From Modestobacter sp. Leaf380 (lineage in GTDB: Bacteria > Actinomycetota > Actinomycetes > Mycobacteriales > Geodermatophilaceae): a stretch of DNA of 64,000 bases. A program made the position numbers and the translations under genes. Of the stretch, positions 8,495 to 17,895 are shown one piece after another. Location: positions 434,001 to 498,000 of the forward strand of contig NZ_LMQC01000019.1 of the NCBI RefSeq assembly GCF_001424485.1, in the 5' to 3' direction. The notes under the pieces are model-generated. The model saw nothing but the letters and a program-made list of their open reading frames with translations. It was not told the origin of the DNA and ran no database searches. Positions within the stretch are counted from its first letter, which is position 1. The number at the start of each line of letters is the position of its first letter.

Positions 8495-9814
8495 ATGGCG
8501 GGGCGGGGGACGACGGCACGCCGGCTGCTGGCCCGCGCCGACTTCCGCCGGCTGCTGCTGACCCGGCTGTCCTCCCAGTTCGGGGACGGCGTCTTCCAGG
8601 CCGCCCTGGCCGGCACGGTGCTGTTCAACCCGCAGCGGGCCGCCGACCCGATCGACGTCGCGCTGGGCTTCGCGGTGCTGCTGCTGCCGTACTCGCTGGT
8701 CGGCCCGTTCGCCGGGGTGCTGCTGGACCGGTGGAGTCGGCGCCAGGTGCTGCTGGTCGCCAACTGCGTGCGGGCGGTGCTGGTCGCCGTCGTCGCCACG
8801 CTGGTGTGGGCCGGGGTGGGCGGCGCGCCGTTCTACCTGGCGGGGCTCAGCGTGTTCTCGGTGAACCGGTTCGTGCTGTCCGCGCTGTCGGCCGGCCTGC
8901 CACACACCTGCGACCGCGCCGGACTGGTGTCGGCCAACGCGCTCACCACCACCTCGGGCGCGGTGTCCACGGTCGTGGGCGGCGGGGTCGCCGTCGGTGC
9001 GCTGGGCCTGCTCGGCTCCGGGGACGGCGGCTACGCGCTGCTCGCGCTGCTGTCGGCCGGGCCCTACCTGGTCGCCTCCACCATCGTCTCGGGCTTCCCG
9101 CGGCCCTACCTGGGCCCCGACCACGCGGCCCGCGAGGCCCGGGTGACCGCCCGTCAGGTGCTGGCCGGGATGGCCGCCGGTGCCCGCCACGTGCTGGCCC
9201 ACCCGCCGGCCACCGCGGCGCTGGGCGTGATGGCGGTGCACCGGGTCTTCTACGGCGTCCTGACGCTGATGACGCTGCTGCTCTACCGGAACACGTTCAC
9301 CGCCTGGGGCCCGTTGTTCCCCGCCGGGCTGGCCGGGCTGGCCCAGGTCGTGGCCGCCGGCGCCGTCGGCACCCTGCTGGCCGCCGCCGTCACCCCGTGG
9401 GCGGTGCGCCGCTGGGGCAAGCAGCGCTGGACCACCGCCGCCCTCGTGCTGGGCGGGGTGGGCCAGCTGGCCCTGGGCCTGCCGTTCGTGCCGCCCTCGA
9501 TCGTGGCCGCCGGCTTCGCGCTCGGCTTCGTCGCCCAGTCGGTGAAGATCTGCGTGGACACCACCCTGCAGGAGGTCGTGGACGACGACTTCCGCGGCCG
9601 GGTCTTCTCCGTCTACGACACGGTCTTCAACGTGACCTTCGTGGCCGCCCTGCTGCTGGCCGCGCTGCTGCTGCCCGAGTCCGGGGTCAGCTACACCGTC
9701 CTGGTCGTCGTCGGCGTCGGCTACCTGCTCCTCGCCGCCACGTACCGCTTCGGAGTGACACGGCGCGGGTTCCGCGCCCCTGTCACTCCATCAGAGGTCC
9801 AGGGCGGCGCGTAG
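8495..9814 (+). CDS. MFS-type integral membrane transporter
   Basis: The 439-residue protein has about twelve hydrophobic segments and the MFS loop signature LLDRWSRRQVLLVANCVRA between helices 2 and 3, with FRGRVFSVYDTVFN in the second half, typical of the MFS_3/Rv0037c-like group. The substrate is unknown. The start ATG is at 8495. The last codons ([17 protein letters not shown]) are read through a copy of a 38-bp palindromic repeat (9752-9789), so the C-terminal 20 residues may have been changed by insertion of that element. Its 3' end overlaps the converging AbiEi/DUF559-like gene by 24 bp. Confidence 0.9.
   Translation: MAGRGTTARRLLARADFRRLLLTRLSSQFGDGVFQAALAGTVLFNPQRAADPIDVALGFAVLLLPYSLVGPFAGVLLDRWSRRQVLLVANCVRAVLVAVVATLVWAGVGGAPFYLAGLSVFSVNRFVLSALSAGLPHTCDRAGLVSANALTTTSGAVSTVVGGGVAVGALGLLGSGDGGYALLALLSAGPYLVASTIVSGFPRPYLGPDHAAREARVTARQVLAGMAAGARHVLAHPPATAALGVMAVHRVFYGVLTLMTLLLYRNTFTAWGPLFPAGLAGLAQVVAAGAVGTLLAAAVTPWAVRRWGKQRWTTAALVLGGVGQLALGLPFVPPSIVAAGFALGFVAQSVKICVDTTLQEVVDDDFRGRVFSVYDTVFNVTFVAALLLAALLLPESGVSYTVLVVVGVGYLLLAATYRFGVTRRGFRAPVTPSEVQGGA
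9752..9789. repeat. 38-bp palindromic repeat, copy A
   Basis: Arms GGAGTGACA and TGTCACTCC enclose a second dyad (GGCGCGG/CCGCGCC). Copy B at 10770-10807 matches its reverse complement at 36 of 38 positions. Copy A overlaps the 3' end of the MFS gene and follows directly after the stop of the minus-strand gene at 9791, so it can also act as that gene's terminator. Confidence 0.85.
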
Positions 9815-10711
9815 CTCGCGGCCGCACGACCACGGGTCAGCTCGCATGCGGGGCACCGGGAAGCGGAAGAGCCGGATGCGGGTGCGTTGGACGGCGTTCT
9901 GCCGACGGAGGTCGGCCTGCCAGTCGGCGGCGCCCAGGTGGAACGTCGTCCCGTCGGCCTCGGCACCCACGGCGCGGTCCTCCCACAGGGCGTCCAGGTG
10001 GAAGGTGCCCTGGTCGGTCCGGACCGCCGCGTTCCAGGTCGGCTCGGGCAACCCCTCCAGCAGGACGACCCGACGCAGGTCCGACTCACCGACCGACCGC
10101 ATCCCCCGGCCCGCATCGGTCAGCGTCTGGCGCAGCCACGGAGTGGCCAGCCGGCCGAGTGCCCGGGTCTCCTCGACCAGGTCTGCGAGGTCGGTGAGAT
10201 CGCGCTGCAGAGCGTCGCTCACCACGTGCTCGACGTCCTGACGGCGTCGGGCGGTGACGGCGGTGTCCACCACGGCCCGCGCCGGTGTGGTGACCGCGAG
10301 GCCGTCCACGACGAGGTCGCCCAGCGGACGTCGCGTCTGGTGGACGACGACGAAGGCCCGGGAGTCCAGGTGGCGACCGTGCGGCACCGTCACCTGCTCG
10401 AGCCCCCCGTCCTCCGGGGCGAGGAACGCCCCACGCACCCCCGCCACCCGGCCCGCGGCCCGCGGCGGGTCCACCCGTGCCCGGTGCACGGCCAGTGCGC
10501 TGGTGTGCGACAGCCTGACGCCCTCACCAGCCCAGCTCAGCGCCACGGCACAGCGTTCGCGGACGCTGAGCGCCCCGGAGTGCCTGACCACGACACCCGG
10601 CACCGGTTCCTGCCACCGACCCGAGCGGATGGCCCTGCGCACGCGGTCCTTGTCCACCCCGGCGCGGCGCAGGTCCCGTCGGTGGACGACGGACGGCAGG
10701 TCGAGGGGCAC
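9791..10711 (-). CDS. AbiEi-like N-terminal domain plus DUF559-like nuclease-fold protein
   Basis: The 306-residue protein begins with a short winged-helix-like segment ([20 protein letters not shown]) and the [12 protein letters not shown] and [12 protein letters not shown] motifs seen in AbiEi-type proteins of actinobacteria. The C-terminal third resembles the DUF559/Vsr PD-(D/E)XK fold: [26 protein letters not shown], then [18 protein letters not shown]. The candidate acidic residues E, D and ExD are present. AbiEi proteins act as antitoxins/regulators in type IV systems; no AbiEii toxin gene is adjacent. The start is GTG at 10711 with GATGCT six nt upstream. The gene sits between two inverted palindromes. 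Function is unproven. Confidence 0.72.
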   Translation of the reverse strand: MPLDLPSVVHRRDLRRAGVDKDRVRRAIRSGRWQEPVPGVVVRHSGALSVRERCAVALSWAGEGVRLSHTSALAVHRARVDPPRAAGRVAGVRGAFLAPEDGGLEQVTVPHGRHLDSRAFVVVHQTRRPLGDLVVDGLAVTTPARAVVDTAVTARRRQDVEHVVSDALQRDLTDLADLVEETRALGRLATPWLRQTLTDAGRGMRSVGESDLRRVVLLEGLPEPTWNAAVRTDQGTFHLDALWEDRAVGAEADGTTFHLGAADWQADLRRQNAVQRTRIRLFRFPVPRMRADPWSCGRELRAALDL

Positions 10712-10717
10712 GCCGGC

Positions 10718-10723
10718 AGCATC
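10718..10723 (-). promoter_or_regulatory. -10 element of the AbiEi/DUF559-like gene (leaderless)
   Basis: Minus-strand GATGCT, six nucleotides before the GTG start at 10711. Confidence 0.4.
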
Positions 10724-10769
10724 GGGCAGCGGGCCATGGAGCCGCTGCCGTCGTCCACAGGCACCTCAT

Positions 10770-10807
10770 GGAGTGGGAGGGGCGCGGAACCCGCGCCGTG
10801 TCACTCC
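10770..10807. repeat. 38-bp palindromic repeat, copy B
   Basis: Inverted copy of 9752-9789 with two differences, both in one outer arm (GGAGTGGGA instead of GGAGTGACA on this strand). It begins 9 bp beyond the pcnA stop codon, so it may serve as the pcnA terminator. Confidence 0.85.
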
Positions 10808-10815
10808 ACAGAGGC

Positions 10816-12300
10816 TCAGCGAGAGCGCCACCAGGTGAGCAGCTCGGCCTCGGCGACCTCGGGGTCCAGCGGGCCGCGTTCCAGGCGCAGCTCCTTGAGG
10901 AACCGCCAGGCCAGGCCGACGTCGGGGCCGGGGGAGATGTCCAGCAACTCCATGATCCGGTTGCCGTCGAGGTCGGGGCGGACCCGGGCGAGGTCCTCGG
11001 CCTCGGACAGCTCGGCGATCCGCTGCTCCAGGGAGTCGTAGGTCGCCGAGAGCATCGCCGCGCGCCGCTTGTTGCGGGTCGTGGAGTCCGAGCGGACCAG
11101 CTTGTGCAGCCGGGACAGCAGGTCACCGGCGTCGGTGACGTACCGGCGGACGGCGGAGTCGGTCCACTCCCCGGAGCCGTACCCGTGGAAGCGCAGGTGC
11201 AGGAACGTCAGCCGGGAGACGGCCTCGATGACGTCCTTGGGGTACTTCAGCGCCTGCAGCCGCTTGCGCACCAGCTTGGCCCCGACGACCTCGTGGTGGT
11301 GGAAGGACACCCGGCCGCGCTCCTCGTGCCGGCGGGTGGCCGGCTTGCCGATGTCGTGCAGCAGCGCCGCCAGCCGCAGCACCAGGTCCGGGGACGGCGC
11401 GTCCGGGTCGGCCAGCTCCAGGTCGATCGCCTGGTCGAGCACGGTCAGCGAGTGGGTGTAGACGTCCTTGTGCTGGTGGTGCTCGTCGATCTCCATCCGC
11501 AGCGCGGACAGCTCCGGGAGCACCACGTCGGACAGCCCGGTGGAGACGAAGAGCTCCAGGGCCTCCCGGGGCGCGGGGTTCAGCAGCGTCCGGGAGAACT
11601 CGTGCTGCACGCGCTCGGGGGTGATCCGGGCCAGCTCGGGGGCCAGCGTGGTCATCGCCTCGAGGACGTCGGGGGAGGGCACCAGGTGCAGCTGGGCGAC
11701 GAAGCGGACGGCGCGCAGCATCCGCAGCGGGTCGTCGGCGAAGGAGTCGGTCGCCGCGCCGGGGGTGCGCAGCCGGCGGGCCAGCAGGTCGCCCAGGCCA
11801 CCGAAGGGGTCGGTGACGGTGCGGTCGGGGCCCAGCGAGACGGCCATCGCGTTGACGGTGAAGTCCCGGCGGGCCAGGTCGTCGACCAGCGAGCTGCCCC
11901 AGGCGACCTCGGGGTTGCGGGACTCCCGGTCGTACCGGTCGGCCCGGTAGGTGGTGATCTCCAGCCGCTCGCCGCGGACCTCGGCGCCGACCGTGCCGAA
12001 GGCGATCCCGGTGTTCCACGTGGAACTGGCCAGGCCCTCCAGCACCGCGAGCGTCTGCTCGGGTGTGGCCGACGTCGTCAGGTCCAGGTCACCCACGTGC
12101 GGGGTGCCGGACTCGGCGGACAGCAGTGCGTCGCGCACCGACCCGCCCACCAGGTGCACCTCGTGGCCGGCCGCGGTGAACCGCTCACCGACCAGGCCCA
12201 GGACCGGCGTCAGGTCGACCAGTTCGCGGACGGTCGCCTGCACGGCCTCGGGGACGGGAGGAGGCGTGGCGGGGAGACGACGCGGGGGCTCGGCGGACAC
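10816..12300 (-). CDS. pcnA: CCA tRNA nucleotidyltransferase / poly(A) polymerase family
   Basis: The 494-residue enzyme adds or repairs the CCA end of tRNAs, needed here because neither tRNA gene in the window encodes CCA. The nucleotidyltransferase head has [10 protein letters not shown] and the metal-binding DLDLTT; the RNA-binding part has [10 protein letters not shown] and [16 protein letters not shown]. An HD domain follows ([22 protein letters not shown]). The start is GTG at 12300, with TAGCCT (12309-12314, minus strand) eight nt upstream. It is divergent from the NUDIX gene, as Rv3907c/Rv3908. A parS sequence is embedded in codons for STWNTG at 12012-12027. Confidence 0.94.
   Translation of the reverse strand: MSAEPPRRLPATPPPVPEAVQATVRELVDLTPVLGLVGERFTAAGHEVHLVGGSVRDALLSAESGTPHVGDLDLTTSATPEQTLAVLEGLASSTWNTGIAFGTVGAEVRGERLEITTYRADRYDRESRNPEVAWGSSLVDDLARRDFTVNAMAVSLGPDRTVTDPFGGLGDLLARRLRTPGAATDSFADDPLRMLRAVRFVAQLHLVPSPDVLEAMTTLAPELARITPERVQHEFSRTLLNPAPREALELFVSTGLSDVVLPELSALRMEIDEHHQHKDVYTHSLTVLDQAIDLELADPDAPSPDLVLRLAALLHDIGKPATRRHEERGRVSFHHHEVVGAKLVRKRLQALKYPKDVIEAVSRLTFLHLRFHGYGSGEWTDSAVRRYVTDAGDLLSRLHKLVRSDSTTRNKRRAAMLSATYDSLEQRIAELSEAEDLARVRPDLDGNRIMELLDISPGPDVGLAWRFLKELRLERGPLDPEVAEAELLTWWRSR
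12012..12027. promoter_or_regulatory. parS: parS site inside pcnA
   Basis: TGTTCCACGTGGAACT contains the perfect 14-bp dyad GTTCCACGTGGAAC and matches the parS form TGTTCCACGTGGAACA at 15 of 16 positions. It lies about 15 kb from parAB within coding sequence. Confidence 0.85.
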
Positions 12301-12308
12301 GACCAGCC

Positions 12309-12336
12309 AGGCTACTGCCGTCTCCCGCGCTACCCT
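12309..12336. promoter_or_regulatory. Overlapping divergent promoters of pcnA and the NUDIX gene
   Basis: The minus-strand TAGCCT (12309-12314) lies 8 nt from pcnA, and the plus-strand TACCCT (12331-12336) lies 6 nt from the NUDIX ATG. With usual spacing each -35 region would fall on the other's -10, so the two promoters cannot easily be occupied together. Confidence 0.5.
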
Positions 12337-12342
12337 CCTGGC

Positions 12343-12819
12343 ATGGCTGGGACGGGCGGGCGACGACGCCCGGGCCGTCGGTTGCGCCGGGTCGACGAGA
12401 CCTCCGCCGGTGGCCTGGTGGTGGCCGACGACGACGGCACCGGCCCGCGCGCCGCGCTGATCGGCCGCACCGACCGCCGGGGACGCCTGCTCTGGTCGCT
12501 GCCCAAGGGCCACATCGAGGCCGGTGAGACCCCCGAGGACACCGCCGTGCGCGAGGTGGCCGAGGAGACCGGCATCACCGGTGAGGTCATCGCCCCGCTG
12601 GGGATCATCGACTTCTGGTTCGTCGCCGACGGGCGCCGGGTGCACAAGACGGTGCACCACTTCCTGCTGCGTGCGGTGGGGGGCGTCCTGTCCGACGAGG
12701 ACGTCGAGGTGACCGAGGTCGCCTGGGTCCCGCTGACCGAGCTGTCCGGCCGGCTGGCGTACGCCGACGAGCGGGCGCTGGTCGAGCGCGCGCCCGGGCT
12801 GCTGGCCGACACCGCGTGA
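12343..12819 (+). CDS. NUDIX hydrolase (MutT4/Rv3908-like)
   Basis: The 158-residue protein carries a complete NUDIX box, from [11 protein letters not shown] at residue 56 to REVAEETGI, with the metal-binding REVAEE glutamates. NUDIX enzymes hydrolyse nucleoside diphosphates linked to another group. The Rv3908 relatives lie at the same place, divergent from pcnA. A basic, Gly/Arg-rich N-terminus of about 16 residues precedes the fold. The mRNA is likely leaderless (TACCCT six nt before ATG). Its stop overlaps the GTG of the next gene (GTGA), so they should be translationally coupled. The substrate is not predictable. Confidence 0.93.
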   Translation: MAGTGGRRRPGRRLRRVDETSAGGLVVADDDGTGPRAALIGRTDRRGRLLWSLPKGHIEAGETPEDTAVREVAEETGITGEVIAPLGIIDFWFVADGRRVHKTVHHFLLRAVGGVLSDEDVEVTEVAWVPLTELSGRLAYADERALVERAPGLLADTA

Positions 12820-15173
12820 GGCGTCGGGCCGCCGGTGGCGCCGGCCGCCCCGCCGTCGCCACCCGGGTGTGGGTGCTGTTGGCCACCGCCCTGGTGTCGC
12901 TGCTCGCCGTCCCCGCGCTGGCGACCCCGGCGTCGGCAGCGCCGGACCCCGGCAGCTCGGCCGCACCGACCAGCGCCGGTGACCGGCCGGTGCGGGTCGT
13001 CGTCGACACGTTCGAACCGCGCACCCTCGTGCTGGGCGGGACGGTCGCGGTCAGCGGCACGCTGGTCAACGACAGCGACGACACCATCACCGACCTCTCC
13101 GTGCGCCTGCAGCGCGGTGACCGGCTGAGCACCCGGGCCGAGCTGGCCGCCGACGTGGCGGCACCCTCCACCGGCAGCGCCGTCCAGGCGCCCTTCCTGC
13201 CGGTGGACGGCGTGCTGGACCCCGGCGACGACCTGCGCTTCACCTACACCGCCACCACCGACGAGCTCGGGCTCACCGCCGACGGCGTCTACCCGGTGCT
13301 GCTCAACGTCAACGGCAGCCGGGACGGCCTGGTCGAGCGGATCGGCGAGCTGTCCACGCACCTGCTGGTCCAGCCCGCCGTCCCCACCAGCCGGACGACG
13401 GTCGCCTGGCTGTGGCCGCTCACCGACCGTCCGCACCGCGACGCCTCCGGTGCCTTCACCGACGACGAGCTGGCCGACGACGTCTCCGCCGGCGGTCGGC
13501 TGGACCGCGCGCTGGACGTGCTGGAGGAGCTGCCCGACGGCGGGGTCGCCGTCCCGGTGACGCTGGTGGTCGACCCGGCTCTGGTCGAGGAGCTGCGGGC
13601 GATGGCCGGCGGCTACACCGTCGACGGGGTCGCGGGCTCGGGCACCGCGGCCGCCACCGACTGGCTGGACCGGTTGCGCGCCCTGGCCGCCGTCCACCCG
13701 GTGGCCGCGCTGCCCTACGCCGACGTGGACGCCGACGCCCTGCAGGCCGCCGGGCTCGCCGACGTCCTGACCCGGAGCCTGCCGGGGACGGCCGAGGGCA
13801 CCGCCGCGCAGCCCACCGACGCCGACGGCGACCCGGCCGTGACCCCCGCCCCCGGGGCACCCCCCCGCACCGAGCCCGCCGGCGACACCGGCGCCGGGGC
13901 CCGGATCCTGGCCGACACCCTCGACGTCGAGCCGGCGACCGACCTGGCCTGGCCCACCGGCGGGACGGTCCGCGCCGACACCCTCGCCACCCTGCGGGCC
14001 GGTGGCGCCGACCGGGTCGTGCTGGCCGCGGGCGCCTACAGCGACCCCGGGGCCGCACTGGGCAGCACCGGCGGGACCGCCGCCGCCCGCGTGCCCCTGG
14101 AGACGGCGGACGGGGAGACCACCACGCTGGTCGCCGACGGCACGCTGTCCGCGGTGGTGGCCTCGGCCGCGACCGCGGCCGCCGGTCCGCGGGTCGTCGA
14201 GCAGCGCTACCTGGCCGAGCTGGGTGTGCTGACCAGCCAGCTGGCCGCCGTGGACCCGGCCGTGGCGCAGACCGTGCTCGTGGTGCCCCCGCGCGAGGTC
14301 GACGCCGACCCGTCCTGGGCGACGCCGATGATCGCCGACACCGTCACCCAGCCCTGGCTGGCCGCGGCCTCGGTCGAGGACCTCGCCGAGGGGCCCGAGG
14401 CCGATGCCGGAGAGCTGGTGGAACCGACCGGTGACCGGCAGCTGGCCCTGGCGGGGATGGCCGAGATCGCCGGCAGCGTGGCCGTCCGGGACGACGTCGC
14501 GACCGCCGTCGTGTCCGACCCGGCGACCGTGCTGGCCGGGTACGACGCCGCGATCGCCCGGGCGAGCTCCTCGGGCTGGCTGGGCGACCCCGAGGGCTTC
14601 GCCACCGCCGCCACGGACCTGGATCGGACGGTGGCGGCCCTGCGCGGCCAGGTGACCCTGCTGGCTCCCGCCGACGGCGCCTACAGCCTGGCCTCCAGCG
14701 ACGCCCCCCTCGTGCTGACCGTCCGCAACGACCTGCCCTTCGCGGTCTCCGCGCAGCTCGCGCTGAGCTCTCGCGGCGGCCTGGGGTTCTCGTCGGACCC
14801 GGTGCCCGCGACGGTCCTCGAACCCGGCAGCCGGACGACGATCACCGTCCCGACGCAGGTCCGGCAGTCCGGCTCGTTCACCGTCGCGGCGATGCTGTCG
14901 ACGCCGTCGGGCGGACCGCTCGGCGAGCCGGTCCAGCTGCGGGTGACCAGCACCGCCTACGGCCCCATCACCCTGGCCATCACGATCGGCGCCGCGGCCC
15001 TGCTGGGCCTGCTGTTCCTGCGCCGGCTCGTGCTCTTCGTGCTGCGCCGTCGCCGCGGCGAGCCCACCGCTGCCGACGAGGACGTGCTGGTGCCGGTCGA
15101 CGCGGAGATGCCGGACGGCGACCCCGCCCCCCGACCGCGTGACGCCGGTCCGCCGACCCGGAGCAGGGTGTGA
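12816..15173 (+). CDS. DUF6049 family secreted/membrane-anchored protein (Rv3909-like)
   Basis: The 785-residue protein has an N-terminal signal peptide ([21 protein letters not shown]), a long exported region and one C-terminal membrane helix ([18 protein letters not shown]) followed by an Arg-rich, acidic tail. This is the layout of DUF6049 proteins. A beta-sandwich-like N-terminal region ([21 protein letters not shown]) and a C-terminal one ([19 protein letters not shown]) flank the middle part. It lies between the NUDIX and murJ genes with 4-bp GTGA overlaps on both sides, so the three are one operon. A role with the MurJ lipid II flippase is inferred only from context. Confidence 0.88.
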   Translation: MRRRAAGGAGRPAVATRVWVLLATALVSLLAVPALATPASAAPDPGSSAAPTSAGDRPVRVVVDTFEPRTLVLGGTVAVSGTLVNDSDDTITDLSVRLQRGDRLSTRAELAADVAAPSTGSAVQAPFLPVDGVLDPGDDLRFTYTATTDELGLTADGVYPVLLNVNGSRDGLVERIGELSTHLLVQPAVPTSRTTVAWLWPLTDRPHRDASGAFTDDELADDVSAGGRLDRALDVLEELPDGGVAVPVTLVVDPALVEELRAMAGGYTVDGVAGSGTAAATDWLDRLRALAAVHPVAALPYADVDADALQAAGLADVLTRSLPGTAEGTAAQPTDADGDPAVTPAPGAPPRTEPAGDTGAGARILADTLDVEPATDLAWPTGGTVRADTLATLRAGGADRVVLAAGAYSDPGAALGSTGGTAAARVPLETADGETTTLVADGTLSAVVASAATAAAGPRVVEQRYLAELGVLTSQLAAVDPAVAQTVLVVPPREVDADPSWATPMIADTVTQPWLAAASVEDLAEGPEADAGELVEPTGDRQLALAGMAEIAGSVAVRDDVATAVVSDPATVLAGYDAAIARASSSGWLGDPEGFATAATDLDRTVAALRGQVTLLAPADGAYSLASSDAPLVLTVRNDLPFAVSAQLALSSRGGLGFSSDPVPATVLEPGSRTTITVPTQVRQSGSFTVAAMLSTPSGGPLGEPVQLRVTSTAYGPITLAITIGAAALLGLLFLRRLVLFVLRRRRGEPTAADEDVLVPVDAEMPDGDPAPRPRDAGPPTRSRV

Positions 15174-17809
15174 GCGGCGGGCACCACCGCACCGGCGCGC
15201 CCGCCGAGGAGTCGGCGCCGACGGTGCAGGAGATCGTCGAGCGCTCCCGGGCCGAGGGCCTCACGGGGGAGCACGCCGCCGCCCCGTCCGACCGTGCGCA
15301 GTCGGCCGGGGAGGACACGACCGGCGCCGCCCCCGAGGGGGACCGCGCCGACCCGACCGGGGACGCCGCACCCGCGGCCGCAGCACCCCCGGCCGCAGCA
15401 CCCCCGGCCGCCGGACCCCCGGCTGCCACACCCCGACGACCGGCGTCCCGCACCGACCTGCCCCCGGTGCCCGGCACCCCGTCGACACCGCCACCGTCCG
15501 CCGAGCGCCCCGCTGCCCGCCCGGCCCGGCCGGCGACCGGCTCCGCCCCGCTGCCGCCGGCCCCCTACGGCGCGGTGCCCCCGCCGCTGGCCGCGCCGTC
15601 CTCGAGCGCGCTGGCGGGGCACCCGACGGGTCCGCCCCGTCCGGGCACCCGCCGTCCGCCGCAGGCCCCGCCGTCCCGGCCCGTGCCGCCGGCGGAGCGC
15701 CCTGCCTCGTCCTCCCGGCCGACGGGGTCCCCGGTCGCGACCCCCGGCCAGGGGTCCCCGGTCGCCACCCCCGGCCAGGGGTCCCCGGACGCGACCCCCG
15801 ACGAGGGGCCCCCGGTGGCCGCGCCCGGTCCCCGGACCGGCGACCGCGGTCCGAGCACCCGGGTCAGCCCGCTGGGTGCCGCCCTGGCACCGCCCGCGAG
15901 CGACCGGCCCCGCTCCGGCGAGCAGCCGGGCCTGCCGGTGCTGCCGCGGACGCCCAGCGGTCCCGCCGCGCCCTCCACCCCTGCGCCCCACAGACCCGAG
16001 CCCTCCAGCCCCGAGGCACCAGCGGGCACGCCCCCGGTCGGCGAGGCCGGTCCGCGCCGCGACCGCTACGTGCAGCCGGTCGAGGACACCCAGCTCATCC
16101 CGGTGCTGCCCCCGGTGCCCAGCCGCTTCGAGCAGCAGGAGACCGACCCCGGGCAGCCCACGCTGCGCGAGGAGGAGTCCGGCCGCAGCCGCGGCATCCT
16201 GCGCGCGGCCGGGACGATGGCGGTGGCCAGCCTGGTCTCCCGCATCACCGGGTTCCTGCGCACCGTCGTGCTCACCGCCGCCCTGGGCCTGGGCCTGGTC
16301 AACGACGCCTACACGATCTCCAACACCCTGCCCAACATCGTCTACGAGCTGCTGATCGGCGGCGTGCTGACCTCCGTGGTCGTCCCGCTGCTGGTCAGTG
16401 CCCAGGAGAAGCACGCCGACCGGGGGGTCGCCTACACACAGCGGCTGTTCACCCTCGGGGTCTCCGCACTGGCCGTGCTGACCGTGGTCGCCGTGCTCGC
16501 CGCCCCGGCCCTGACCTGGCTGATGGGCATCCGGGACACCGGTGGGAACCCGGAGCAGGTGGACCTGGCGAACTGGTTGGCCCGGATCCTGCTGGTGGAG
16601 ATCGTCTTCTACGGGATCGGCGCCTTCGCCACGGCCGCACTGAACGCCCGTCAGGTGTTCGGCCCGCCGGCCTGGGCCCCGGTCCTGAACAACGTCGTCG
16701 TCATCGGTGTCGGTGTGGTCTTCCTGCTCGCCTCGGGTCCCGGCGACCTGACACCCCTCACCCTCGAGCCCTGGCTGGTCTGGCTGCTGGGCATCGGCAC
16801 GACCGTCGGCATCGCCCTGCAGGCCCTGGTGCTGCTGCCGCTGCTGCCCCGCCACGGCATCCCGCTGCGTCCACGGTGGGGGCTGCGCGGGACCGGGCTG
16901 GGCGAGGCCGGCTCGCTGGGCCTGTGGGTCATCGGCTACGTCCTGGTCAGCCAGGTCGGCGTCGTCGTGGCCAGCGTGGTGGCCAACGCCGCGGCCCGGC
17001 AGGAGGGCGGCCTGGGGCCGGCGGCCTTCAGCAACGCCAGCCTGCTCTTCCAGATGCCCTACGGGATCATCGGCGTCGCCCTGTTGACCGCGCTGCTGCC
17101 TCGGATGAGCCGTGCCGCCGCCCGCCGCGACGTCCCCGGCGTGGTCGCCGACCTGTCCCTGGGCATGCGGCTGTCGGCCCTCGGCCTGCTGCCAGTGACC
17201 GCCCTGCTCGTGGTGCTCGGGCCCACGGTCGGCACCCTCGCCTTCGCCCGCGGCAACGCCGACCCCTCCGATGCCCGCGCGGTCGGCGTCGCTCTGGCCG
17301 TCGGCGCCTTCGGACTGCTGCCGATGGCGGTCACCCTGCTCCAGCTCCGCGTCTTCTACGCCATGAAGGACGCCCGGACGCCGACCCTGATCCAGGTCGC
17401 CATGGTGGCGGTCCGGGTGCCCCTGCTGCTGCTGGTGCCGGTCCTGGTCGAACCCCGGCACGTGGTGGCGGGTCTCATGGTCGCCACGTCGGTCACGTAC
17501 CTGGTCGGCTGGGTCGCCGGCGACCTGGCTCTGCGTCGCCGTCTGGGCACGCTGCGTACTGGCGACGCCGCGTCCACGGTGCTGCGGGTCCTGGTGGTCA
17601 GCATCGTCGCGGCCGCTGCGGGCTGGGGGGCGGTGCGGGTCACCTCCGACCTCGTCGGCACCGCCGTCGTGGGCTCGCTCGTCACCCTGGCGGTCGGTAC
17701 GGTGGTTGTTGGCGCCGTCGTGGTCGGTGGTGTCGTGCTGGCACGGGTCCCGGAGGTCGCGGGGCCGGTCGCCGCGGTCCGGGCTCGCCTGGGCCGACCA
17801 CGCCGCTGA
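15170..17809 (+). CDS. murJ: Lipid II flippase MurJ (MviN family) with long disordered N-terminus
   Basis: Of the 879 residues, roughly the first 340 are Pro/Ala-rich, low-complexity and cytoplasmic. They include near-repeats around SPVATPGQGSP and four PAAA/PPAA-like blocks. The MurJ domain follows: LRAAGTMAVASLVSRITGFLR, LPNIVYELLIGGVLTSVVVP (each read in order) and some 14 membrane helices. MurJ moves lipid II outward for peptidoglycan synthesis. In M. tuberculosis the homologue Rv3910 continues into a pseudokinase and an external domain; here the reading frame stops after VRARLGRPRR and those parts are a separate gene 86 bp on. The start is a GTG within the preceding stop (GTGA). Confidence 0.93.
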   Translation: MSGGHHRTGAPAEESAPTVQEIVERSRAEGLTGEHAAAPSDRAQSAGEDTTGAAPEGDRADPTGDAAPAAAAPPAAAPPAAGPPAATPRRPASRTDLPPVPGTPSTPPPSAERPAARPARPATGSAPLPPAPYGAVPPPLAAPSSSALAGHPTGPPRPGTRRPPQAPPSRPVPPAERPASSSRPTGSPVATPGQGSPVATPGQGSPDATPDEGPPVAAPGPRTGDRGPSTRVSPLGAALAPPASDRPRSGEQPGLPVLPRTPSGPAAPSTPAPHRPEPSSPEAPAGTPPVGEAGPRRDRYVQPVEDTQLIPVLPPVPSRFEQQETDPGQPTLREEESGRSRGILRAAGTMAVASLVSRITGFLRTVVLTAALGLGLVNDAYTISNTLPNIVYELLIGGVLTSVVVPLLVSAQEKHADRGVAYTQRLFTLGVSALAVLTVVAVLAAPALTWLMGIRDTGGNPEQVDLANWLARILLVEIVFYGIGAFATAALNARQVFGPPAWAPVLNNVVVIGVGVVFLLASGPGDLTPLTLEPWLVWLLGIGTTVGIALQALVLLPLLPRHGIPLRPRWGLRGTGLGEAGSLGLWVIGYVLVSQVGVVVASVVANAAARQEGGLGPAAFSNASLLFQMPYGIIGVALLTALLPRMSRAAARRDVPGVVADLSLGMRLSALGLLPVTALLVVLGPTVGTLAFARGNADPSDARAVGVALAVGAFGLLPMAVTLLQLRVFYAMKDARTPTLIQVAMVAVRVPLLLLVPVLVEPRHVVAGLMVATSVTYLVGWVAGDLALRRRLGTLRTGDAASTVLRVLVVSIVAAAAGWGAVRVTSDLVGTAVVGSLVTLAVGTVVVGAVVVGGVVLARVPEVAGPVAAVRARLGRPRR

Positions 17810-17895
17810 CCGACCACTCCGGCACCGCAGCAGCACAGCACGGCAGACCTGACGCGCACGCGTCCGGCGGGGACCAGGGGAGGTCGGCAGCGTCC

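Noticed and set aside
9791-10711. Complete type IV toxin-antitoxin system
   Set aside because: Only the AbiEi-like protein is present; no AbiEii nucleotidyltransferase toxin lies beside it.
15139-17895. Open frame upstream of the pseudokinase overlapping murJ
   Set aside because: It is the +1-type shadow of murJ; only the part from 17896 has the kinase-like fold.
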